NCBI GenBank assembly: GCA_026075535.2
Contig: AP026540.1
Coordinates: 3,782,001 to 3,846,000 of the forward strand
DNA: 64,000 bases
Direction of reading: 5' to 3'
Origin: Tricholoma matsutake
Taxonomy: Eukaryota; Basidiomycota; Agaricomycetes; Agaricales; Tricholomataceae
This document shows, one piece after another, positions 22,039-34,134 of the stretch (within the stretch, counting starts at the first letter, position 1; every line of letters starts with the position of its first letter). Under the pieces are notes generated by a model. It worked only from the letters and a program-made list of their open reading frames with translations. It did not search any database and was not told the DNA's origin. The position numbers were made by a program, and so were the translations under genes.

Positions 22039-24303
22039 TCATGTTATTGTTGCCAGATGCTCATGATTTGCCTTTGCTGCTTCCTCCATGTTCTTCAGCT
22101 GTGCTGAGATGGCAAGAAAGGCATTCTGGGTCCCAGTCTCTTGAAATGCTGTGCTGAGGTGAATGTTGCCACTGTACTCATCTTCTGCTGTGCAGAGGAG
22201 GTCAGACCATTGCCTGAAGAACTCATGGGCTTCATGGTTGTGAACAGCATGGAGGTGTTTGATGATTCTTGATGTAGGAACCAGACATGAATTGCCACCA
22301 TCACCTGCAGTGCTGATGGTATGAGGAATAGCATGGACACATCGATAGATAATGTACCTGCCAAAAGAATGGGTGCAGCTCACAAAGGAGCTCCAGGAAG
22401 TTGATTGTCCCTTGGTTTTTGCACCCATTTGCTCTGAGTGTGGCTAGTGTTTCCTAGACAAAAGGAAATATCTTCTTCATCATGCTCTGAGGAACAGGGA
22501 CCTCCGACCATGGCACCTGATAAGTTTCTCTGACATAAAAACCAGCCAGGGCCATGACAGCCTACAAGCAAGAAGGTATACAAAAAGTGTACAACACAAG
22601 ATGATAAGAGATGATTTGCACCTGCTTTGGGATCTTGCACCCATACACTTCTTGCCACACATTACTGACCCAGTGTCCAACAGCATCAATATGATCAGCA
22701 GACACACTGTTTAAGAAGTAGGATGTCAGAACAATCAAAGGGCAAGCCTCAGTATGTACCCCATGTCCTCCAATAGAGTTGGAACAGTCTGCCTTGCTAA
22801 GTGCGCTTTCTTGCTGCTGCTGATAGATGTTTCCTCGAGAAAACCTTTGTACATTTTGGAGATGCCATTGCTGGTCATTGCGTTTTTGACCATCCTCCCA
22901 AACATGAGGTGGACCTGCAGAATGAGTAAGTATATACCCTCATAAGATCAGCCCTGTACACACCTGTTGCCACATTGATGCATCACCCCAGTCCCATCCA
23001 GGGACTCTGGAAGTCAGATCCCCCTGGTTGAACATGAAATGAAGCATCACTGCCAGCACATCCACTGAGCAGCACAGCAGATTGCGGTGTGGCACAACAA
23101 AGTTGTATGTAGGTTCATTTTTATACAGATACCATGCAGTCAGCATGAGAAAAGTTGACCAAAAAAAAGAGACACACATCAGCGTTGGAAGTCTTTGCGT
23201 CCCAGAACATGCTGAGCACCCCAAATATCTCCCTGATCATACCCACCGGCCTACCGTTAGAATATGTTGAGTCCACAAGACAAATAGTGTATGGCTGGAG
23301 GAACACCAACAGGAGGCATATGAGCTCATCATCCTGATTCAGAGTAGCTGACTGCCAGTTCCATGTGAAGTGGGACTTGATGATGGAATTGACTGCAGGT
23401 AGGTGAGCACTGAGCAGTATGTAGGGCACTTGCACCATGGACAACATACCTTGGTCCATGCCGAATATCACAGCTGTCACCTCTTCAAACTGCTCTGGAT
23501 GAAGCTCATACTCAAGGATAGTGCCCTTAGTAACATCAAAGTTGGAGCATCTACAAATTCAGATAAGTCAGTGGGTGCTCAGGGCAATTTGAGTGCTCAT
23601 ACTCGATTCACAGTCGTTGTGCTTGGATCATAATGGACTTGATGAAATCCTGACAGCAGGAGTTTGTGGCTGGTTGGGTGTGGACAATACTAGGCTCATT
23701 ATCTTGCTGTCGGTGACAAATGTGGCCCAACATGGTAACAACTTTCTTGAGGGATTGCTAAAAGAAGAGTGAATGTCAGTTAGAAGGTAAGCGAAAGGTG
23801 ATCAGAGGCGTATCACAGACAGGCAGTTATCTGTCTCCTTCTCCTTTCCCCGCTTTGTGAGCAGACAACATGTGGCTGCATACTTGAGGTACTGTATCAT
23901 ATGGTTGGCATCAATGATGTTGTCTGGCACAAGCCCATCAAGAAGGGCCCCAGGTAACCAGAGCTGACAGTGAGGGTGAGTGAGAATGAGACGGAGTCAG
24001 ATGTTTGGCACTCCACATACCTTGTACAACTTGAGAATGGAAGTTTTGGTCTGCCTGCCACCCTTGCAGTGGGTATTGAGAATGAACTGGTCCACCCAAC
24101 CCATGGTGTCGCCCTCCATTTGCATGTCCCTTGTCCTCCTCCTCCTTGTCTTCATTGTCATCATCCTCACCATCCACATCACTATCAACAGCCTGTTGAA
24201 ACACCAGCTCAAGGGAGGTTGAATCATGGAGTGCCATCTCGACTTCCAGGTTAGTGGACATGTGGCAGAGGAGGAGGGGACTGGGATCATTGAGGTTGAT
24301 CAA
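22039..24303 (-). pseudogene. Crypton/Ndc10-like tyrosine recombinase, decayed
   Basis: Minus-strand blocks in order: an acidic N-terminus (DVDGEDDDNEDKEEEDKG); WVDQFILNTHCKGGRQTKTS; a region with SHFTWNWQSATLNQDDEL; a PHRNLLCCSVDVLAVMLHFMF block; KKAHLARQTVPTLLEDMGY (22754-22825), the H-x2-R box; and DHIDAVGHWVSNVWQEVYGC, with the GHW and presumptive nucleophile Tyr near 22620-22660. The tail includes VMALAGFYVRETYQVPWSE and NGCKNQGTINFLELL. The order and spacing fit fungal Crypton/Ndc10-type recombinases, which cut and join DNA through a tyrosine. Clear GT-AG introns exist (22566-22625, for example). A TAG inside the FPFV block near 22460 and several frame changes suggest it is dead. Confidence 0.6.
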
Positions 24304-24659
24304 GAAGCAGATGATGCATCACAACATGTTGTGTTTTTGGTGTGAGTACTCTGCTTGTTCCTAGATAGCACAAGAAAAGTTCAAGAAGTGGGATCACAAA
24401 GAGACAGAAACAAATGGGAACTCACCATGCTAGAGGTTTTCCAGCATCATAAGCCTGCAGCCCCTCAACAAGCTGCAGCTTGTTTCCTCTGACCATCAAA
24501 TCATGTTGTTGACAAGCTGACTTGAGGGCTTGGTGCGAGAGACAGGCACTGCGTAAGAAGGCTCAGTAACTACCAGAGAAGATAACAATAGGAGACACAG
24601 ACTAGCTGGTTTTTCCAGCATTTTTCACTATATAATTAAAGTTTACTATATTTTAAGTA
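24304..24659. other. Spacer upstream of the recombinase pseudogene
   Basis: 356 bp holding the putative promoter side of the recombinase gene and an AT-rich stretch (24626-24673). No gene recognised. Confidence 0.4.
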
Positions 24660-24924
24660 CAACTAATTACAATGCACCCTGAGAGCAGGTGCTTGCAGCA
24701 GTGAGGAGTCATCCAAGAGCAAAAAAAAAAGAAAATAAGAAAATAAGACAAAAAAGAACAAGAAAACCTAAAAAACGACCCCACTCTCACATTGGCAGCA
24801 AGGGTGGGTTGTGCTCATTGTTGTCCCCTGCATTTGGCATCATTGTCCTGCATTCAGCATCATTGTTGTCCTGCGTTCGGTGTTGTTGTCCTGCATTCAG
24901 CATCATCATACTCTGTGTTCATTG

Positions 24925-25055
24925 TTGTCATCCCACATCTGTTGTCATCATCCTGCATTTGTTGTCATCATCCTGCATTTGTTGTTGTCATCCTGCATTT
25001 GTTGTTGTCATCCTGCATTTGTTGTTGTCATCCTGCATTTGTTGTTGTCATGTCC
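24925..25055. repeat. Minisatellite in module B
   Basis: About six tandem copies of an 18-bp unit, TTGTTGTCATCCTGCATT, with small variations. The other three modules carry unrelated minisatellites at the equivalent place. Confidence 0.8.
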
Positions 25056-25607
25056 TCACCCTGTTGCTGCGTCATTGTCCCTGGTATTCGTTCATCATCA
25101 TCATCCCCATGATCCCCACCATCCATGATCCCCACCATCCATTATCCCCACCATTTGCTATCCCTGTCATTTGTCGTGCCCACCATTCACTGTCCCAGCC
25201 ATTTGTCTTTGTGTCGTCATTTGGTGTCCCCCCATTCCATTGTTGTCAGCACCTCCATCTCCCCCTATGAGCAGTGGCTTGCAGGCGGGGTGGTGGTGCT
25301 TTGTGATGTGGCACCCGTTGGCACCCTGCAAGCAGAGGCAGTGTAGGGTGAGGTGGTGGCATTGGGCACAGTTGTTGTGGTCCAGAAACAGCCCATTGCC
25401 ACTCTGCGAGCAGCAGCTCACAGTGGTGGCAATGGGCTTGGGTTGGTGGGGTGGGTGATTTCATTATGAAACTAACAAGTACCTAAAAGAAAAGGCTCTT
25501 ACTTAGTTAGTTAGCAAGAGGAAGAAATTAACTATAAAAAAATGTACCCTAGGGCCCAAATGACACTTGTTCGTTGTTTGGGCCACCTACTTTGTATTTG
25601 TTCAGTT

Positions 25608-25612
25608 GTGGG
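25608..25612. repeat. Target site duplication of copia C, left copy (GTGGG)
   Basis: GTGGG at 25608-25612 recurs at 38529-38533, immediately outside the two copia C LTRs. Confidence 0.85.
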
Positions 25613-26027
25613 TGTAGAAAATCAACCTAGAGTATGCGAGAAATATACTCAGTCCTTGTATAAGTGACTAAATTACACGAGACTGTACCTAGAGTATGCG
25701 AGAAATATACCAAGGTACAGTAAGTATCATTTACTGTGTGGAAAATATAATATGCGATGCTCACCTCAGTCCTTGTATAAGTGACTGAGGTGATCATGTA
25801 TCTAACTACCCATATATATATGTGTTCAGTCTAATAAAGAACAAGACAAGAGAAAAGATGCCTTTGATGCATTTGTGTAAATGCATCAAAGGGAGTGTTA
25901 ATAATAGTACATGCATCAGAGAAGCTGATGTTGGCTGATCACATACCGTGTTTGTCTTGCGCATCAAAGAGATGTGCCAGAAGTAGAACATGCATCAAAT
26001 TGAGCGATCACGGTGTGAATCTCAACA
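25613..26027 (-). repeat. Copia C 3' LTR
   Basis: 415 bp; on the minus strand it begins TGTTGAGATTCACACC and ends TTTTCTACA. It contains two hairpins: CCTTTGATGCATTT with its complement (25860-25891) and CACCTCAGTC with GACTGAGGTG (25762-25792). Confidence 0.9.
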
Positions 26028-26068
26028 CTCCTCCTCACTGGGATCACTCCTCCTCACATGGAATCGCA

Positions 26069-27061
26069 TCAGTGTAGGCCTAAGAGTGAGCATAAATGTA
26101 TGAATTGCTTCACATCCAATGCCTTGGTAAATAAGTCCACAACATTGTCTTTGGTATTGATGTATGCGAGTTGTAAGGTGCCTGATTGGACGTGTTTGTG
26201 AAGGAAATGATATTTGATATCTACGTGTTTAACCCTCGAGTGGAGCAAAGGGTCTTCGGATAGAGCCTTGGTAGCCATATTATCACAGAGAATAATTGTT
26301 GGGGAGGATTGCAAATAGCCTATGGCATTGAGCAATGTGCGTATCCAGATGCACTCCTTCGCAGTTTCAAATGCAGTGACATACTCAGCTTCACAAGAGG
26401 ATGTTGCCACAACCTTCTGCTTCTTAGCAGTCCAAGTTAGGGTGCCAGAGCCAAGTGTGCAGAGATATCCCCCAATGCTTCGACGGGTGTCAAGACAATT
26501 AGCCCAATCAGAGTCGCTAAACGTGTGGAGGGAAATAGGGCTATCCCCACCCAGGTATAGTTTGAGGTCTCAAGTTCCCTTTAAATATTGAACTAACCGC
26601 GTTGCCGCACTCCAGTGTTTGAAGGAGTAACAGTCAAGATATTGGGACAATTGTTGTATGGCATATGAAATATCAGGGCGCATGGAAATTGCTAGGTAAA
26701 GGAGACAGCTGACAAGGGAATGGTAGGGTAGTTGTTTAAGATATGATAAGTCATCTGCAGAAATATCCTGTCGAGTTGTACGGCGTAATTTAAGGCCAGG
26801 CTCAAGGGGAGCGGATACTGGGTTAGCATCCCATTGGCCAAACTGGTCGATGATTTTATCGATGAGGGCAGCCTGTGAAAGTGCAACCGTGCACAGATGT
26901 CAATCCCAGGTAATTGCAATGCCAACAATAAAGTGGGCTGCACCTAATTCAGAAATTGTCCAGACCTCATGCATTTGGCATTTAAAATGCTCATTCTCAT
27001 CTTTGGTATCAGCGATGGACAGGTAGTCATCGACGTGTACTGCCGCAATGACAATGCCCAT
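26069..27061 (-). pseudogene. Copia C pol, RT end and RNase H
   Basis: Continues the reverse transcriptase after the gypsy insertion: GIVIAAVHVDDYLSIAD carries the catalytic HVDD (in place of YVDD), then GAAHFIVGIAITWD. RNase H follows, with SSCEAEYVTAFETAKECIW, CDNMATKALS and RVKHVDIKYHFLHKHV. It lies next to the 3' LTR, preceded by a GTGAGGAGGAG purine tract. Frame breaks occur between about 26410 and 26943. Confidence 0.85.
27058..27061. repeat. Target site duplication of the nested gypsy element (CCAT / CCGT)
   Basis: The left flank CCAT (27058-27061) and the right flank CCGT (34383-34386) differ by one CpG-type transition. Removing the gypsy element plus one copy restores the copia reading frame as KSDT-GIVIAAVHVDD, which supports a 4-bp duplication. 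Confidence 0.75.
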
Positions 27062-27309
27062 TGTAGCCGTGGTGGCAGCCCCCACAGCAGAGCCCACAGC
27101 CAGAGTACGGCATCTTCCTTAGTGGTCACATGACCTCATTGACAGACACGTGCTTGTTGTAGACAGGAATGAATCTTGGCTTGTCTGCGTCCATAGCGCC
27201 TCACGTCTAGTAGTAGACATGAGTCTGCCCTGAGCCACTCCTGTCTAGTAGTAGATGGAAGCCTGGGTCCCCGCTAGTCCCATTAGGGTGGTTTGACTGG
27301 CCATCTCCA
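27062..27309 (+). repeat. Nested gypsy 5' LTR
   Basis: 248 bp, TGTAGCCGTGGTGGC to GGCCATCTCCA. It contains two copies of GTCTAGTAGTAGA about 45 bp apart. Confidence 0.9.
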
Positions 27310-27327
27310 TCTGGTGACAACAGCGAG
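27310..27327 (+). other. Nested gypsy primer binding site
   Basis: TC then TGGTGACAACAGCGAG directly follows the LTR. TGG complements a tRNA CCA end, so a tRNA 3' end is the likely primer. I cannot name the tRNA from this sequence. Confidence 0.6.
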
Positions 27328-27475
27328 ATTCCTACTCGGCTACTCTACTTGTAATCTCGGGGCATCTGCCATCTGTCAACTCGGTTCTTCATCTGTTTTG
27401 GCTTTCGGTCCACTTGGTTTCAGCTCAGTTCTCTGCTCAGTCTCGCTACCACGCGCCGGCCTCACACCCGCTACA

Positions 27476-28951
27476 CTGGCGAGAACCACACAACGAGATG
27501 ACAAGGGTAGATTCCTACCATCTACCACACCCAAGACCACAGCCCAGTCCTCAGCAACATCCTCCTTCACCCTTCCATCAGTATCCGACATCTCCATCAG
27601 CCCCATCTCAACCAGCCCCCGATCCCCACCAGCTGTACCGCCTCCCACCCCACAGTTTTCAGCACCCACCACACCTACCCCTTCCAATGACGAAGACACC
27701 ATGTCAGACGACACAAAACTGTTCTGGGGCGATGACGAACATGAGGATGAAAACCCCCGGGACTTCATCAATGCCATCGAGCACCAATTCTCGCTTAAGA
27801 CCAATGTCTCCGACGCTCAGAAACTTCGAATGTTTGAGCTCAACTTGAAGGCGGGCTCCATCACCAATCAATGGTGGGACAGTCTGAGCTCGGGGGACAA
27901 CGACACCTGGGAACATCTAGTAGCTTTGTTCATGAAGAGATGGCCAACCAAACCACCCACCGTGAAAACAGTCGAGGAGAAGCAAGCCGCGTTGGAACAA
28001 ACGATGATCACAGAAGAAGAAGTCGGGAAACAAGTAAAGGTGAAAGGAGTCGAAGAGTTCGTGCACGTAGTATGGGCGGGCAAGGTAGAACACTTGGCAG
28101 CAGCAATCCCTGACACAAACGGTCTCCTGATTGGCGCCGTTCGAAAGAAAATGCCCAGGATTCTACAGAAGGTAACGGGTTCGGGGCATACCGACTGGGC
28201 AATGTTCTGCAAGGCCATCTGCACAGCAACACTTTCCCAGATCGACAAGGCACGGGAGGAGGAAAGGGAGGCATGACACATTCACGAAGAGCTGAAGAAG
28301 CTACAGGATGCACGCAGCGTGACAACAAGAGACCTCACCAGCTCATTCCAAAGGTTCACCATAGGTACACCCTCCCCAACGCCAAGATTCCCCACACTCC
28401 AAAACCAAACCCCACAGACACAACAGAACCGCTCCCCAACCCCAACGTTCAGCGCGAACAATCCATTCGCAAACGCCACCAGCCCAAATACACAAAACCA
28501 GCCCCCATACTGACAGAACAGACTCCCCACGGAACGCATGGCAGACGTCATATGGCTAGCACTCCCCATCCACCCAAACACCCCTGCCGGACAAGCAGCA
28601 TATAATGCGCAGATCGCACAATGGGACAATGACTACCCGGGACAGTTAGTAAGCGAGCTATGTCCGTACCCCCTCTCACCTGGAACGGCTCCCATCGCAT
28701 CAGGAGAATGTTGGAAATGCGGCATGATCGGGCACATGAGCCCCAACTGCGACAGTCCCAATCAAGTACCGGCCTTCGAAGGACGCTGGAGATCGATCAC
28801 AGCAACGATCAAGCGTAGCTGTCCACCAACCACAACAAGGAACGTCAATTATGTTGCTACCAACCCATGGGTCACGAAGGAGGAATACAATCAACAGGTC
28901 ATCACGGACTTCCTGGCAGAGCAGGGAAAAGGACCAGGGTCATCGGCATAG
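27476..28951 (+). pseudogene. Nested gypsy gag, two TGA stops
   Basis: Frame open from about 27476 (no ATG there; first in-frame ATG at 27701, MSDDTKLFWGDDEHED). Capsid-like helices include NPRDFINAIEHQF and LFMKRWPTKPP. After a Pro/Gln/Asn-rich stretch comes the knuckle CWKCGMIGHMSPNC (C-x2-C-x4-H-x4-C) near 28711-28752. TGA stops at 28274 and 28511 sit where CGA fits. The frame ends in TAG at 28949-28951 and overlaps pol in the -1 register. Confidence 0.8.
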
Positions 28952-31900
28952 AATGGGAGGTTCCACTGACGACCCAGACCGAGTACCATAATAGCGCAGC
29001 AGTCCTTGGATGTAGCAAGGCATCATCCAAGGACAAGGAAATGCCATCTATCGCAAGGTGTACCTTAGGTAGTGAGGAGGGAGCTTTACCAGCGTCAGTA
29101 GTGGTTATCCCAGACACCAACATGTATCTAGCCAAGGCACAATCCATCATTGTTGACCTGTATGGCGTGGAGAGCGAAGACGAGCAAAGGAACAGCCAAC
29201 CGTTCCTACACACAATTGAATTGCATGGTCCACAGGGAGAGATCATAAGAATCAAGAGTACATTCAATGATGGTGCGATGGTGAACGCAGTCGACCTATC
29301 AGTATACCAGAAATCTGAGCACCGCCTCAAACCTCTGGACAAATCCAACCGTATCCTATGAATGACAGATGGCCGGCTGGTACCCTCAGCTGGCATTTGG
29401 AACGGCGAGGTTACCGTTGGCAATATCACATGGGGGGACACCTTTGAGGTCTTCGACAGCAAAGGGGCTTGGCTAGCACTGTTCGGGAAACCATTGCTGA
29501 AGAAGTTCAAAGCAATCCATGACTACGACACAGATATTGTGAAAATCCCCAAGGACGGTGATTGGGTAGTTCTACGGAACCAATACCCATGCAGAAAGAG
29601 CACAGAAACAACACTCACGACCAGTCAGGATTTAAACATCAACCAGTGCACAAACTTCAAGGGGGATCACTGCGCACCCCCCTCGAGGCAAGTCTCACAT
29701 GATGGAAATGATAGTGAACCAGTTGATGTAGCAAGAAGTGAAACAGCATCACTATCAAGACACGGACACAGAAAAGCGCACAAACTTGAAGGGGGATCAC
29801 TGTGCACCCCCCTCAAGGCAAGTCTACCAACATGATAATAGTATCAAGGAACCCATTGATGAGACAGCAATTGAGCAAGCAGAACATGGGGAACACCCCC
29901 TGGACAATGAGGAACAGGAAGGGGAAATTGCAAAAGGACAAGAAATACCAAAAATCCAACATCCACTTACCCAGGAAGGAAACAAGAGATGCATGCAAGA
30001 AGAACGAACCAAGTGGCGGGAAGCAAATGGCTTGAAAGGGAAGAAGACTCGAACAGACAGAGGAACAGCAAAGCGCAATAGGCTAGGAAGGCCATTGCGG
30101 AAGGGAGTACAACCAGCTTCCCAACCATCCCCTTCTGCTGCAATACTACCAACTGATACACCTAACAACCCAGATCCCTCACCAGACCACAAGGACAATA
30201 TATGGACCATCAACACAGAGGTGCGGAACAGTGACTCTAGCACCGAGCAGAAAATACTTTCAGGCAACCTCGACAAAGCAGTGTTCACCCGACAATCAGA
30301 CCCATTCAAATTAGAACACGTGGATGCAGTACTGTCAGAACTCACCATAGGCGATGATCTAACTCAAGAGCAACGCGTAAGCATTGAAAACCTACTTCGT
30401 GAGTTTGCTGACTGCTTTGCACTGTCCATGAGCGAGGTAACAGTAGTAGCAGGAGCAACACACAAGCTGAATGTGCCCAAAGGCACAGTATTCAAAACAA
30501 AGGTGAATCAACGACCACCCAGTGGGCCTCAAAAGGAATATTTCAACGGCGTGCTTGACAAGATGCTGGAGGTGGGTATAATTGCTCCAATCGACCATAA
30601 TGATGTCAAATGTTGTGGTGCAACCACTCTAGCAAAGAAGGTGCATGAAGGTAATGGACTAACTATCGAGGAACTACAGCACCGAGTCAACAACGAATGT
30701 GTCACGGCTGGGATCCCATCAGCATTCAAAGACCTCCCCCCCTGAGATTTTGAGCAGCATGACACAGCACAAGTGGAGATGCAGACCAAGTGGCGAGTGT
30801 GTCAAGACTTCGCCGAACTGAACAAAGTGACGAAAGTACCCCCAATGCCCCAAGGAGACATACCGGCCAAACAACAGTGTCTGAGTGGACACCAGTGGAT
30901 AAACACATTTGACTTCGCAGCAGAGTTCTATGCTTGTGAAATTGGACCAGAAGACCAGCCATACATATGCTTCTATGTTGAAGGACGAGGATACTTCTGT
31001 TACAAGCGCATGCCCTTTGGACTAACAGGTGCACCCTCCACTTTTGCAGAGATGACAGCCCAAGCACTAGGTGATCTTGTAGGCATACTGTTTGAACTGT
31101 TCGTCGATGATGGAGGAATGGCTGGGGATGACTTCACAAAAACACTAGCTAACATCCAAACACTACTAACCAGAGTAAGGGAGAAAGGGCTCTCTTTATC
31201 AGCAGCCAAGTCAAGCTTCTTCATGACTGAGGCCGTCTTTGCTGGAGCAAGGGTGGGACCAACAGGCATAAAACCAGATCTGACAAAACTGACAGCTATT
31301 GTGGACTGGAAATGACCAACCAATCTGCAAAACCTAGCCGCATTTACAGGACTAACAGGCTACTTTAGGTCGCTGATCAAAGGATATGCAGCATTAGCCC
31401 AACCACTCACAGACTTGGCCAGAAGCCTTGACTTGCCCAAGGGGAAAGGAAAGGCAGCCTACCGACGTGCCATGAAAGGACACTTGCTAGTTGGCTCATG
31501 GAAAGAGGAACATGAGAAGGCCTTCCTGGGACTAAAAATTGCCTTAACCAATGAACCAGTATTGAAAGGACCGAAGTTCAATGGCACACCATTTGTCGTC
31601 ACTACAGATGGTTGTAAGTATGGTTTTGCAGGCATGCTTTCACAACGACACACTGCAGTCCTGCCCAATGGCAAAGAGGTCACACACATGCATCCAGTTG
31701 CATTCAGCAGCAAACGAACATTAGAATCTGAAGAGAAGTACAAACCATATTTACTAGAATTCGCTGCACTGAAATTCTCCCTAGACAAATTCTCTGATCT
31801 TATATGGGGCTACCCGGTTGAACTAGAGACTGACTGTCAGGCACTCAGGGACCACTTACTGAATGACAAGCTCAACTCCACACACGCTCGATGGAGGGAT

Positions 31901-33565
31901 GGAGTACTAGCACAACAGATTATAGATGTACGACACAGACCAGGATGCCTGAATCCAGTCACAGATGGCATCAGCAGGAAGTACGTGAACCTACCCACAG
32001 AAAAGAACGACGGCCATGAATGGACAGTAAGCAAAGACTGGGAAGCACGAACAGGCATTCAAAATGATATATTCCAAATTGAGTCACTGCCCACCTATGA
32101 TGCCCTCAGAAACTGATTTGCTAACAAAAAAATATTCCTCAATGCCATAGAGGCATTGGCTGAACTAGAACATGGGAAAAGTATCAGAGAAAGGAAGAAA
32201 GCCAAGCACTGAGCAGAAGGGTACATGATCCAAGAAGGGAAATTATGGAAAATAGGTAACACCAAGTCCACACGAGCAAAACCACGGGTAGAGTGCATAC
32301 CACAATCAGAGGCAGTCACACTAGCATGGGAGGAACACCGGAATCAAGGACATTTTCACAGGGACAACGTAAAAATTGCACTGATGGACAGAATAGCTAG
32401 CCCACACCTTGACCAATCAATCACCAAGGCAATCATGGACTGTGGTAAGTGCAAAGGACATGGCCCAAAACACTTACATTCACTGCTAGAACCCATAACA
32501 AGATGCCACCCATTTGAACTTCTTGTAGGAGACACCCTGGCCATGCCAAAAGAAAAAGGGGGCTTTACAAAAATCGGATTATATGCAGACATCTACTCAC
32601 AGCATGTATGGGCAGATAAATTCAAGACCGCCGCATCAGCAGCCACCTCTTGCAAGACATTCAATAATATCTGCACCACATTCACAGCACCCGAGGCCTT
32701 CATGGTTGACAGAGGTTGCGAGTTCGACAATGACGCCGTTCGTGAGGCATGTGCCATATGTAATGTGGAACTACGAGTAGTTTTAGGATACTCCCCCTGG
32801 ATCAACGGTCTGATAGAAGGGATGAATGCAAAACTGTTGGGGAGGCTGAAAAGATTGTGCTCACCAGATCTAGGGGAGGACAAATACAATGCAATGGATG
32901 TACCAGCCTCATGGCCTGACCACCTGGAGGAAGCCATGGAATTCCTCAACAATTGCATTCTTCCAAACCTCAAGTTCTCACCCAATGAACTCCTTTTAGG
33001 CATCGTGATCAACACAAAGCGTACACCAGCAGAGCAAACAGAGGAGGAAGTATCAGCAGACGAGGTTGAGGTCCAGATGGCATATGTAGAGCAACAGCGA
33101 TTAGACAGGTACGCACACATATCTTCTCATGCTCACAAGCGGAAGCTGGCATTTGACAGGAAGGTCTTATCCTGAGCACCAAGAGAGGTCACATTCAAAG
33201 CTGGGCAGCTGGTACAAGTCTACAGAAGTGACCTAGACTTCACATTCAAGGCAGAACGGAAAATGGAACCAAAATGGTCAGCACCACGCCGAGTAACAAG
33301 CAGAGACTGCAACTCCTATAAATTGGAAACACTGGAAGGACTACCCATCAGCAACAGGTTCTCCTCACGACGACTCCGCAGATTCATCCCCCGCACTGGC
33401 ACAATGCTACATGAGGCTCAAACAGCCATCGAGAAGCTACGGGGTGACCAGGAAGCCAAAGAAGACATTGTGCAGGAGGAAGTAAAAAGAATAGTGATTG
33501 ATGAAGATGGTGACATAGAGTGGGAGGATGTAGAACACGAGGCAGACGAAGAACAGATAGCATAA
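28867..33565 (+). pseudogene. Nested gypsy pol (protease, RT, RNase H, integrase)
   Basis: Protease-like section (STFNDGAMVNAVD; NDGA in place of the usual DSGA/DTGA), then RT: KCCGATTLAKKVHEG, VCQDFAELNKVT, MPFGLTGAPSTF and the catalytic FVDD (about 31097-31108). RNase H: TTDGCKYGFAG, AFSSKRTLESEEKY. Integrase: a zinc region with C-x2-C, GDTLAMPKEKGGF, a DDE core with DRGCEFDN and PWINGLIEGMNAKL, and the C-terminal SAPRRVTSRDCNSYKLE. The frame changes within 29640-29835, where a segment of about 128 bp is tandemly duplicated. TGA stops lie at 29359, 30743, 31313, 32114, 32210 and 33173. No chromodomain. Confidence 0.85.
29640..29835 (+). repeat. Frame-shifting tandem duplication in gypsy pol
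   Basis: The block with AAGGGGGATCACTG and CACCCCCCTC occurs at about 29653 and again about 128 bp later at 29781. The copies differ slightly (TTCAAG/TTGAAG, GCGC/GTGC, CGAGG/CAAGG). 128 is not a multiple of three, which explains the change of reading frame here. Confidence 0.7.
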
Positions 33566-34120
33566 GACCCTGAGTCTAGACCACAATCCACCCTGACAGT
33601 TGACTGACATCGGTTATTTTCAAGGTCCAACTCCGTATATATTAAGGCCTCATTTTGCTTTGGTTACCTCACTTCTACCCCACACCCACGATCACATAAA
33701 TATGTCTGGTACATGGCTTATTGGATGGATGGCGCTTTTTATTATTTTAGTGGCTCTGAGTCCCTTTGCCCTCATCACACGGTGACCTTGACAAGGCCAC
33801 AACATTGAACAAGGCGAGTTCCCCAGCTTCGTCAATCCAGAACTTGTTCGATGATGGCTTTCTACCCCAACACGACCTAATATCGACTTCCCACCAGCCA
33901 CCCACTTGAGGCTTCGACAAAGGCCTCTTCCAAAGATAGATGAAACCCCGGAGCAATACCTGTGGCCCTAAACAACGTTTCTGTGTTGGGCCTCTAGGGG
34001 GAGCGATTGTCATGGACATGCCTCCTGAGGTGCATGGGTTGAGGTGAGGGTAAGGCATTGGTGCCTTGTACATACTTGTTTCGACATAGAGTTGAGATCG
34101 CAACAAGGGTGTTGCTACTG

Positions 34121-34130
34121 TGAGGGGGGG
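34121..34130 (+). other. Nested gypsy polypurine tract
   Basis: TGAGGGGGGG, four bases before the 3' LTR; identical to the tract of copia B. Confidence 0.7.
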
Positions 34131-34134
34131 CACA

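Larger units (their letters stand above)
24660..25612 (-). repeat. Module B, left part (minus-strand intron-palindrome-minisatellite module)
   Basis: One of four related modules (others at about 43400-44545, 40450-41650 and 47820-48940). On the minus strand it shows, in order: the hairpin block starting GGCCCAAACAACG (25584-25552); a short GT...TTTTAG intron-like stretch ending near 25488; motifs of the 30-bp palindrome family (near 25400, 25322 and 25267); and a degenerate minisatellite (24925-25055). Reading frames are open but low-complexity, and I cannot support a protein. The module is cut at 25612 by copia C (target GTGGG) and resumes at 38529. Confidence 0.55.

Noticed and set aside
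21404..24303. Plavaka or KDZ transposase
   Set aside because: Considered because these are common in mushrooms, but the HLAR, GHW and VYGC boxes and the following block fit a tyrosine recombinase better.
24689..25464. Cys/His/Ile/Val-rich open frames on both strands
   Set aside because: Produced by the TTGTTGTCATCCTGCATT repeat and related low-complexity DNA; no recognisable protein.
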